A stretch of DNA of 64,000 bases from Lanius collurio (lineage: Eukaryota; Chordata; Aves; Passeriformes; Laniidae), in NCBI GenBank assembly GCA_020086605.1, contig JACBWW010000012.1, forward strand, positions 16,455,897 through 16,519,896, given 5' to 3'. The notes under the pieces were generated by a model, which saw only the letters and a program-made list of their open reading frames with translations, was not told the DNA's origin and ran no database searches. A program made the translations under genes and the position numbers. Positions 55,045 to 64,000 of the stretch are shown here, in pieces (positions within the stretch are counted from its first letter, which is position 1; every line of letters starts with the position of its first letter).

Positions 55045-55363
55045 TCACAAAAGCACAGAAATGCAAAGCAGATTTAAGATTATTATTTGTACTCTGTTTT
55101 CCACGTCCTTCATGAAATTATCATGGTTATGAAGACAGTTTTTGTGTAACTGAGGGTAAAATATGCTTGTGATATATGCACCTGTCTGCTCTTCCTCATA
55201 GGGAATTTTATTCCCAAAAGTCAGCATTTGGGTCACTGTCAGAGTCCCCATAGCTGCTATGCTGCCAAGTCTCAAACCTATTGTCACAACATCATTTCTT
55301 ACGGATTTGGCCACAGCGTCAAAAAATAAGTCTGGTGGCAACATGCTTACATCCAAAGTCTGA
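55045..55363 (-). other. Open segment with acceptor-like start, minus strand, unrecognised
   Basis: On the minus strand a tract reading CTTATTTTTTTTCAG precedes an open frame (TLDVSMLPPDLFFDAV...) that runs about 105 codons. A possible donor, CAGACAG|GTGCAT, lies at about 55182. I recognise no family. Frames of this length are common by chance here, so only the acceptor-like tract and closeness to the open frame at 55435-55971 single it out. Confidence 0.15.
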
Positions 55364-55434
55364 AAAAAAATAAGATGTTCTCACCTGGTATAGTAAGAGA
55401 GAAGAAAGAACTGGGTTTTCTCTCTAGAAAAATA

Positions 55435-55971
55435 TTAGGAATTAATTTTGTGAGGAGCCCATGTAACAAACTGCTCGGGCTGTTGCAGTACCCCTGGATG
55501 CAACAGGAACACTGAATCAAAAACTCTCAAGAAGCCCCCAACTTGTTGCTCTCTTAACATTTCCCTGTGCCTTTTGAGGAATTGGTATTTTGCTCCCCAG
55601 GGCACGTTTTTGTGCCCTCTGGGCAGCGTGTTCTTCCAGACACACGGCTGTGCCGAAGAGACAGAGAGAAACAGGAAAAAAAATAATAAATGGAAGAAGG
55701 CAGGCAGGATTATGGCTTCAGTAATCAGAAGATCTGTGGACTTCTTTACAGTTACAAGTTGAAAATTCCCATTCACCACTGAGGAGTGAAGAAATAAAAT
55801 ACAGAGTATGCATTTTGATGCCAGGGAAGGAGAAGGAGAGAGGATGATTACTATTTCATTCCCTGTATTTACCTCTGACAGGAATATTAATATCGTTAGA
55901 GATAATTGAATAAGTGGAAAGTCTGGTGGAGGTGCAGAAGCAGGAGATAGATCTGTAAAATCTATCCACAC
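55435..55971 (-). other. 178-codon open frame, minus strand, unrecognised
   Basis: After the TMEM108 exon frame and its overlapping shadow frame, this is the longest open frame in the window. Its N-terminal half (including LLFFFLFLSVSS) corresponds to a polypyrimidine tract ending in CGGCACAG at about 55645, which looks like a splice acceptor. The stretch after it (PCVWKNTLPRGHKNVPWGA..., through FVTWAPHK) has balanced composition and ends at a TAA at about 55435. I recognise no domain. Roughly 0.1-0.2 frames this long are expected by chance in a window of this size and composition, so the frame alone is weak evidence. It could be the terminal exon of an antisense transcript or a chance frame. 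Confidence 0.2.
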
Positions 55972-58900
55972 ACAAAAAGCTAAGCACTGCTCTGGAGGGA
56001 GGGCACTCTGCCTTGAAATAGGGACTGAACAGCCTCACAAGGGCATGCAGCTGGGGTGCTTGTTGCTGTTTTGTTCCCGGAAAACGAGAACTGCCAGCAA
56101 TCCTCTGGCATCTGAATAGACTCGTGTCAGACAAACTGTATCTGGACTTGATGGGAAACCAAGCTGGAATACCAAGCAGCCCTTCGATCTGCTGGCAGAG
56201 AGGGGGACTGCCTCAGTAAGTAATCTTGCCTTGCAGTTGCAAAGGTACTCCATAAAGGAGTGAGCCCTCTCGCTGCACAGCCCTGCAAGACACGCCTGCC
56301 TGGGCTGTCTCTGTCCTCATTCCTTCAAACCAGTTCCAACAATAACAGCAACTCCTGCATGCAACTGCCTCATTAGAGAGAAGATGTATTTTTCCTTTTT
56401 CTACTGAGGGATGAAGCTTCCAAATCCTTGTGATGTGATCAGGTGAGGATGTCTGCTGACAAGTCCAAATGATATTTTCAGGTAAGTGCTTACCTTGTAT
56501 GAACAGCTAGAGTCAGGCTCTTTCTTTTTATTATCCTCCTCTCGGTAATTACTGTTGCCCTGATTGTCAGTAAGCCTTTCCACAAGCTTGAATAGCTCTG
56601 GTATTCATATATATTTAGCTGAGTAGGGGATCTAAATAATTTCTAAAGCACCTATTCCTACAGTATCTACGAGTCTCTAGTGCAGTGTGAGAATGAATTG
56701 GGAACTGCCTGCTCCGTAACTGCACGACACTGTTCTTTTTGTATCACCCATTGTTTAACTCTCTGGAGGGCCAGAAATTAATTTTGATTCTCAGGCTCAC
56801 TCTCTCCAAGTCTGTGGTATAAGTGCATTTTAAGGCTGTAATAGTGGTCAGCAATGTTTATGTATCTGTAAAAGACTGGGACTTCTTGCCACATGAAAAC
56901 TGTAACTGCTGTTACTGTTGTTGCACCGGGAGTGTCAGCAAGTGCTGCTTAATTTGTTTTTGTACATGTGTTTTCCAGAGCTTCTGCTGATGCTGTTTAA
57001 CTTTACTGCAAATAGAGCTGTTACTCTGTGTGTCTCATTCCCTGCATTTTACCAAATGCTTGTGTGCTGAAGTTTGGGGTGATCACTGTCTAATGCTTAC
57101 CAGGGAAAACAGACAATAACTTGTCATTTAATATCTGGGACTTCTGGCATGACAGAAAGACTGTCAGGGAAGAGAAATTTTCTGTGCATAGTAACCTACT
57201 TTTTCTTCCCTCAGTTCCGCCACCAATCATGGAGATTAAATTTGCTTAACTCTTTGTTTGTATGAAGGCTGCTTTATTGTGAGTGAAAATTGTATTGCTT
57301 AGACAGACTACAAAGAAATGACCATAGAGGAAGTAATAATACACACTTTGTGCACGGTTTCCATCTGTTAAACATTCATTTTGCTCCCTGTAATGTTTTA
57401 GGTTTGTTGAGAGACACATGAGAAGTTACTAGTGTTGAGAAGAAAGCTTTTTTTACAACAATAACGTTGTTGCTTTGAAGAGGTTTTGCACAATCTTCTC
57501 TCACTATTACTAAGTGAAGACAGGAGCACAGAGAGGCTTCAGCATCCCATACTGTGGCCATGTGCACCTAAGCCCTGGGTCTGTACATAATGGGTCCTTT
57601 GTAGGACAGCTCCCGTTGCTTTCCTTGCCCATGGCAGTCTGAAATAATGAGTCCAGCAGTAGGTCTCTGCACAAAAAGCTCTTCCTGACTTCCTAGAGCA
57701 AAAATGTTTGCCAAGTACTGCTCAGGCTGGCTCTGTTTGTCTTGCTGCAAGGTCTGAGGTAGCAGAGGCCAGAAGGGGTCAAACACCAGACTCAGCTTGT
57801 TGTGCATGTTCATTTGCTGTAGAAAATGTAAATGTGCAGCTTAAAAGTTTCCACTGTATCTCTGGCAATTAGGACTTGATCCAAAGCTCGCTAAAGTCAT
57901 TGGGAACCTTTCCACAGGCTTTAGAGCCCGAGTTACATAAGTTTGTGTTGTTTAAAGGGGGTGCCCCAGGGAGGCTGAACGCATGAGCTGACTCGACAGC
58001 CACATGGCTGCTCTGCCATGTCATGCAAAAAGGCTGTTCTCGAAGTGCCCATGAAGTGTCCCGTGCAGCACCAGGCAGTGTTAACTCCGGAGTGAAAGCT
58101 TTTAATGCTGTCCTGTGCCAGGACACTGGCTCCTAGCAAAGCCTCCTGAGGTCCTGAGATAGAACAAAGAGCATAAGCTGCTGAGGCCTGAATTGCTTAT
58201 TTTTTCTGTTAAGGAGGGACACAGTTCTGCCACTTGTGTGAAAATAAAAGGGCCACAGGGAAGTTTCCAAGTAGTAGAACCCTGAGGATTTCATAGTCTA
58301 GGAAAGTGAAGTATTCCTAATCCCAGACTTATCTGAGACTTCTTGAAGATATAAATCATAGTCTTGTAAAACACTGGTGTATAGGAACTGCTTAATTTCC
58401 TTCACATACACAACTGTACACACCATTTCTGGGCTCCTCATGTGAGTGTACAGTGGGAAGAAGCACTGCAGGGAGATCCTGTTGAGATTTGAACCACTGC
58501 ACCATGTTACCAGGAGAGGAGTTTTTATGGCTAAATGCACATCAGTGCCTTCAGTGTACATTCTGCTGTCACTCTGCTGTGTTCCATCCTTGAGTTAATT
58601 CATTTTGTACTTGATATGTCCTTCCTGGTGCACTGTGCACTATGCAAGACCACAGTTCACACCACAGAGATGTCAGGTCAATCAGCCTTCTTATTAGGGT
58701 TGAATGGTTTTAATGTAGCCATAAAATTAAGTTCCAAAACCGTGAATTTGGCACACAGCATTTGAAAGACAAACCAGCTTGACCTGTTACAACCCTGAGC
58801 TCCTGCACCTTAGAAACAGCCCTTATGAAAAAATTTAATGGTATGAGCTGACCTTTGAAAATATTATTATTATCTGCTATAATGTGGTTGCATCAGTCTG

Positions 58901-61900
58901 TATTACTATTATGCCAGCAGATCACAAGGACTTCCAGTCCTTACTCCAAAGGTCTCATCTTCTAAGTAAAATCAGCTCTAAGAGTCTTAGGCAGCCAAAA
59001 ATGAAGGATTTTGGCAAAGACTTCAGGATTGCACTTTGAACTAAACAAGAGCATTTGCTATCTCACCTGGGATATCAAAATTTGGCCAGGAGAACTTGAT
59101 AGCAACCAGAAGGCTCCCTTTCAGTGTAGGTGGGATTGAAGGTGAGCCAAGGCACCAAGGGACAACTGGCATTGTACCCACCATGGCCCACCTTAGGGCA
59201 GCTGCATTTGTGAAGCACAGACAGAGGGAAGAGAAGGGAAGAACTTCAGAGGTGCTGGATAAGTCCATTTCTGTGACAACTGCCTCCTGTGCCTTGGGAG
59301 GGAAATTCAGAATATAATTTTCCTAGATTTAAGGCAAAGTCGCCAGTAAGGACAGTCCAGTATCAGAGACTTCAGTAAGAGCTCCACTTTGTAAGACTTA
59401 GCATATCCTCAATGATAGAAAAGTAAGTGGGAGCTCCAGGCAATCAAGTCATTGCAAATCCAGACAGAGCTTGCTTGGGTGATGATGCAGAGCATCTAAA
59501 AATACCAAATCCAGCTTTACTTTTGCTTTCCAGCAAATTAATTCTACTTAAAAGAGCCAACAAAACCCACTGTGAAGTCCTTATCATCAGCTGTTTCTCT
59601 CCAAATATACAGCACTGGCTATTTTTACAATGATCTGCTAAGCTGAATATTTTTTCAGTAGTTAGAGGCACAGATTAGCTCTGGTGGTTACTGAAGGAAT
59701 TACTGTGGTCCATCCAACCAGCAGAAAAAAATCCTATGAAGCTGTAGTTTATAGGGCCACAGTGGCTCTGCAGAGGCTGTTAGAGCAAGCGTGGCAGATA
59801 AGAAAAACCTGACTGCCACAACCTGAGATGACCAAATGTCACGGGAGTTATTGTTTATTGTCAGATAAATTACTTCTGATGTAGTATTTCCTATAAATAT
59901 TTATGTATACTTTACAAGCCACCTAAAGGTATGAGCTAAATGCATCTGGTTTCCCATGCCTGATGTGTGGTGACCTGCTACCACAACAGACTGCCCCAGA
60001 GAGACTACAAATCTTTATAGCAGCAAGCCTCAGATTTATCAGCATTTCAGGAAGTGGAGAAGGATATTAGGTGGGTTTTCAGCAGAAGATCAGACTTTCT
60101 AACCCCAGGGCACAAAATGCAGAAAAGCTGACAACTTCTTTATTCCTTCAGGAATATCCTGGAGAAGATCATTAATCCAACAATGATTTTGTGTGTGTGT
60201 GAGGTGTGACAGAAAGCAGTCACACAAAGAACATAAAAAAATTCTAGCAGTCATTACAATCATTATAATCTAGTATCTCATAATATCTGCCAACACACTT
60301 TATCCTGTGTGCTCAGAACAGCAGGCCCAAAGTTTCCTGGAACATTATCTCCACACACCAAATCCAAAATAAATCGTCATCCTTTCCTCTTTGAATTTGT
60401 TCTGTGGCAGCAACTTGTCTTGGCATGAAATATTAGCCATATGGACACTGGAATATCTGCTTTGACCTTGACCTCAGAATAAGAGCTGCCAAAAATGTGA
60501 AGATAACTCCTGCCTTCCGTTTCCAAGAGTGATGTTCCATGGGTACAACCTGATCTGCTCTCCTGGTTGCATCTCAGTGTACAGCATTTGTGGTTTTTAA
60601 TTTAAATAGGTGTTCTGCTAAGAGCATATTGTCTGTGGCTGACTAGGAAATGGGAAGCAGTATCCCAGACGATGGTTTATTTGGCAGAGATACTTATTCC
60701 AGAAATTTTAGAAAAAGAAAGAGATCTAATTTTAGCATCAGGCAGTGGAAAGTGCATTACTTGTAATTGGCTCTCACCATGTTGTTTAGTCAATGTTTTC
60801 ATCTTCTGGATGCTCTTCCAAGTAACAGGAGGCTGCTGGGGGCAAGATGAGCTGAATTTTGTTGGTTGCAGAGCTCTGCACTGCTCTGGTTTGGGAATGA
60901 TGGTTAGTGATAAAAGTAGAACAGTTAGCTGGGTAAGAGGAACAGATACTGCTCCTTTGGTGAGGTTTTGCTACGTGTATTGCAATGATCATGAATGGGT
61001 GTGAACAATGCTCAGAATTCAGAATAAACACATTTCATCACATTTGCATTTGCCCAACATGGAATAGAATCAAGGCCAGAAGACACCTAGTCAGAGATCT
61101 TTAATTTTCCCAAGTGCCTGTCTTCCTTCGGCCCATAACAGACATTCCCAAATAGTGTAGCACTAAATGGTGTAACAACGCTCATGGAGAAACCTGGCCA
61201 ACTAGGAAGAGTAGAGAAAGGGGCAGGAAGGCACTCACAGTCCTGGCTGGAAGGTGATCATCACCCAGTTTGGAGTCCTGCAGTTTTGACGAACTCATCT
61301 CCCTGATTTGTTAAGACTGTGACATTTTTCACCTCGACGCTTCTGGTTGAAATTCACACTAGCACAGTGCTAATGGTGCCATCTGATGATGCTCAGTGGA
61401 CTGTGCAAAATAGATTTATTCCATGTGCTTCCTAGTGGGCAGAGATCCACATTACACTCGACAGCTTCAACATATGGAAATGGTGACATGTGATTGATGT
61501 GGTCCCTGCAGGTCACGCTAATTCGCGGCGTATTAGCCCTGCATCCCGGGGAGGCTTATGCTTCTGCAGCTGCCCACCTCCATTATCTGAACTAGGAATA
61601 AATGAAAGAATTGATGTTCCCAGCGGTGTGAATCTAGCACCTCATGAAATGATGTGCACCACTGAGGGAGGTGGGAGGCAAATTTCACACCATCCAACCC
61701 CACAGTGCATGTGAGCACGGAACAGGTTACAACCAAACTTCAGTTACGGGTGCGAAGGGCTGTCGTCTTAGATGACAATAATCACAATGTTTTTTGAAAT
61801 GGCTGGGATAGCTGTGTTTCCTTGTTAATTTCTGACATTTGGAGAGACTAGATTTTCCAAAGTTGCTAAGTAAAGCACAGCATGTATAACCCAGGTAGCC

Positions 61901-62220
61901 CTCTCACCAGACATCCCTTCTTGACCTAATTTTCATCAAGGCCTTAGCAGCTGCTCTTTCAAAAAACAGATTGCTTAATGGCAGCCAAGACTGGAGGCAG
62001 CCAAATTTAGGGGTTTGGAGCCAAAGGAGTGAGCAGACTAAGGTTTCCCATAATGATATGGACATTCATCTGGACACCTCCTGGCCACAATGAAAATGAG
62101 GACGTCTGTTGTTTCTGCCCCTGAAATGTAGCATGCTTTTTAGCTTCTCCAGGGAAATCACCTGCTTATGGCTTTTTCACATGATTCAATACTGCAAGCT
62201 CCTCTCTCTCTTTTCCACAG

Positions 62221-62362
62221 AAATTCCCTGTAACCTTGCTCATCGCTGTCATGGCCATGGGGTCACCACAGCTCCTGCAGATTTCTCTTTCTCTTCCTGC
62301 TTTCACAGATAAGTCAAAAAAGTTGGATGCTAACTCTTCTGCCTTTCTGCAGAACATGGAAG
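62221..62362 (+). other. Possible alternative 5' exon of TMEM108 (unproven)
   Basis: A strong acceptor (tract cctctctctcttttccacag, AG at 62219-62220) is followed by 142 bases open in one frame, ending at a plausible donor GAAG|GTATTC. The frame would join in phase to the main exon at 62455, giving an ...NMEG-VLLILALTE junction, with a 92-bp intron between. Two ATGs lie inside (62251 and 62257), the second in the context GGCCATGG, close to the Kozak consensus. The encoded peptide (MAMGSPQLLQISLSLPAF...) does not resemble the mammalian start exon. It could be a lineage-specific alternative exon or a chance arrangement. Confidence 0.25.
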
Positions 62363-62409
62363 GTATTCCTTCCTACCAGACACACAAGCCATGCCATTCC
62401 CATCAACTG

Positions 62410-62456
62410 GTCCCTCCCTAGTATCTCACTCTCCTTTTGTGTTTTTTTCCTCAGGT
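62410..62456 (+). other. TMEM108: 3' splice acceptor of the TMEM108 exon
   Basis: A pyrimidine-rich tract (ctccttttgtgtttttttcc) precedes TCAG, with the AG at 62453-62454. The split codon is x|GT followed by GTT CTA CTG. This agrees with the mammalian protein, where a Ser (AGY) precedes the FLLILALTE segment. The upstream ATG at 62391 is open in the same frame but lies in this intronic tract, so it is not taken as the start. Confidence 0.9.
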
Positions 62457-63567
62457 GTTCTACTGATCTTGGCACTGACAGAAGAGCTGGTGTTTTCTGT
62501 TCAGGTTCTGTCTCCCACTGTCTCCTCCTCTCAGGGCTTCCCAATGAACACTACAACTATCACAGCCATGGGAACAACACCTCACCACAAAGACCGCCAC
62601 ACGGCAGAGCCCCTTCCCACGTCTGCTCAAGCCATGTCCCGCCCCATCAGCCTGGTGGAGAAAGCCCCTTCCACCGGGCAAGAGCAAGAGAGTGGCCCTC
62701 GCATCGGCGAGAGGGAAACTTATCATTTGTACAACCAGAGTGCTTTGTACTCGGGACAGTCTCGCCCCAAGGGGAAAATATTCCAGGTTTTCAAAGGCAA
62801 CTTCTCAGAGTCGTCAGAGCCTTACCTAAAGACGACCCTGCACTCTCCCTTCCCTACCCTGAGAAGCCCTTTCGCAGACCACCCATTCCAGTCCCAGGCC
62901 ACAGCATCCAGTGATCCAAATGGAACGGGGCTGGCAAGAACTACACACTCAGACCCTTCTCCCCACCACAGCGCCTCGGGAAGCCTTAGGGAAGCAGAGC
63001 GAGGGGATGGGACCGAGGTTGTAGTGCAGGAGGCAGATTTTGCCACCACAACTGCTGGACCATCAACTGATCCTGAAGCAGTGTCGGTGCCTTTTAAACC
63101 CACCCGCTATGGCGTGTGGGATATGCTGAGCAAAAACAACTCTTGGGTAACCATGAATCTCAGTACAAATGTCCCTCTGTTTGCTGGCTCTGGATCTGCA
63201 ACAGCAGCAGCTGGTCACTCAGTTCAGACCAGTTTTGACATCAGCATCTCGTCTCCATCAGCAGAAGACCCCGAGGGACTCACTCCAACACAGCACAGCG
63301 TGGTGACCAATGCCACATCGCCGGGCAGTGCTCTCTCCTCAGCGCCTGCCACGAGGTTGTCCGGCTCCACTTCCACAGCAGGCTCCACCGCCACTGGGAA
63401 CTTCCTGAACAGACTGGTTCCCGCCGGGACCTGGAAACCAGGGGTGCAAGGAAACATCTCTCATGTCACCGAGGGGGACAAACCCCAGCACAGAGCAACT
63501 ATCTGTCTCAGCAAGATGGACATTGCCTGGATCATCCTGGCTATCAGCGTACCTATATCCTCATGTT
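62455..63567 (+). CDS. TMEM108: TMEM108 (retrolinkin), large central coding exon (partial CDS)
   Basis: The exon supplies the last two bases of a split codon, 370 full codons and one base of the next. Numbering from the GTT codon at 62457, residues 1-16 (VLLILALTEELVFSVQ) match the N-terminal hydrophobic segment of vertebrate TMEM108. Residues 105-117 hold the conserved KGKIFQVFKGNF block. Residues 311-370 are a highly conserved stretch (TATGNFLNRLVPAGTWKPG, then GDKPQHRATICLSK) leading into transmembrane helix 2 (MDIAWIILAISVPISSC). The region between is Ser/Thr/Pro-rich and poorly conserved. N-X-S/T sequons lie at 31, 93, 115, 155, 227, 234, 285 and 333. The family is known as retrolinkin, a neuronal vesicle membrane protein linked to retrograde axonal transport through BPAG1/dystonin, to BDNF-TrkB endosome traffic through endophilin A1, and to spine development. 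From memory the equivalent human exon is longer, and the difference appears to fall in the middle region. The start codon and cytoplasmic tail lie in other exons. Confidence 0.95.
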
Positions 63568-63575
63568 GTAAGTTA
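63562..63575 (+). other. TMEM108: 5' splice donor of the TMEM108 exon
   Basis: The sequence TGTT|GTAAGTTA places the exon end at 63567 and the intronic GT at 63568-63569. The exon leaves one base (T) of the next codon. This fits the TCN serine expected after ISVPISSC in TMEM108. Reading on gives a non-conserved tail and a stop near 63606, as expected for intron. Confidence 0.93.
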
Positions 63576-64000
63576 ATTGCCACTTTATTTTGCTTTCTCT
63601 TTTTTTAAGATTCAGATTTCAGCCCACAATTCAAGGACTAGCTGGAGACCTAACAGAGGTACATCTTGGGATGGACACACAAGGATCACATTCACTGACC
63701 AAAGTGCTTAACTTCAAAATGCAGGGCTAAAATGTTACACTCAAAGCATATGTGCTTTATTGCTATTAAAAATCTTACTGGGTCACTCTCCTTTTGAGGG
63801 TGTAACACAAGGCTGAACAACTATAGAATGTGAAGCAGCTTTACTCCAAGATGTTTAAAATGGTGACCAAAAACTGTAAAATTCTTTAATTTAGGAACTA
63901 GTATTTGCTGCCCTGAAATTGGATTTAAAAAGCCCACTGCTAACCCAAATGATTAGTAACATCTGTAATGACTCATAATTTAGGTAGCACCAGTTTTCCA
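63568..64000. other. TMEM108: Start of the TMEM108 intron downstream of the central exon
   Basis: Sequence after the GTAAGT donor. It has no long open frame and no sign of the cytoplasmic-tail exon before the window ends. Confidence 0.85.

Larger units (their letters stand above)
35116..62220. other. Non-coding, probable TMEM108 5' intron, segment 3
   Basis: Mostly unique sequence. It contains a CpG-bearing patch (36690-36760), a 41-bp tandem duplication (39944-40024), a GATA microsatellite (41467-41519), pyrimidine-rich tracts (44650-44759 and about 46318-46364), a GAAT microsatellite (46233-46248) and a T12 run (54937-54948). Two minus-strand open segments near 55.0-56.0 kb with acceptor-like tracts are listed separately. 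Nothing else resembles a gene. Confidence 0.55.

Noticed and set aside
56440..56490. CAG|GTAAGT donor at 56482 as evidence of an exon
   Set aside because: The donor is perfect, but no clear acceptor or conserved frame lies upstream. Isolated consensus donors occur by chance at this scale, as at 3451 and 11494.
62391..62454. ATG at 62391 as the start of a 405-residue protein
   Set aside because: The segment before 62455 is the polypyrimidine tract and acceptor of the TMEM108 exon. Homology starts exactly after the AG, and the 3' end of the frame runs past the GTAAGT donor into intron.

Overview
The window is vertebrate nuclear DNA, most likely from a bird. Two things point there. The sequence is very poor in interspersed repeats, with no Alu, L1 or B1-type elements. 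It also carries a solo LTR (17177-17937) whose sequence I recognise as an avian endogenous-retrovirus LTR family. I cannot name the species. There is no operon-like layout, no dense coding, and no rRNA, tRNA or CRISPR.

Only one protein-coding exon is well supported. It is the large central exon of TMEM108 (retrolinkin) at 62455-63567 on the + strand, with a canonical acceptor and donor. It begins inside the N-terminal hydrophobic segment, runs through a Ser/Thr/Pro-rich lumenal region with eight N-glycosylation sequons, and ends within the second transmembrane helix. The start-codon exon and the exon(s) for the cytoplasmic tail are not recognised here. Bases 63568-64000 are the start of the next intron.

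The first ~62.4 kb is therefore best read as the long intron (or introns) 5' of this exon, on the + strand, which are also very long in mammals. Within it I can support four kinds of feature. The first is the solo LTR with its 5-bp target-site duplication. The second is a decayed LINE reverse-transcriptase tail on the - strand (about 34440-35115). The third is a set of simple repeats and short tandem duplications. The fourth is a small CpG-bearing patch with an E-box and an E2F-like site (36690-36760).

Two weaker candidates deserve a look. One is a 142-nt potential alternative exon (62221-62362) whose phase fits the TMEM108 exon. The other is a pair of open minus-strand segments near 55.0-56.0 kb preceded by acceptor-like tracts. 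I found no evidence of a novel multi-gene system. Most open frames in the intron match what chance predicts at this base composition.
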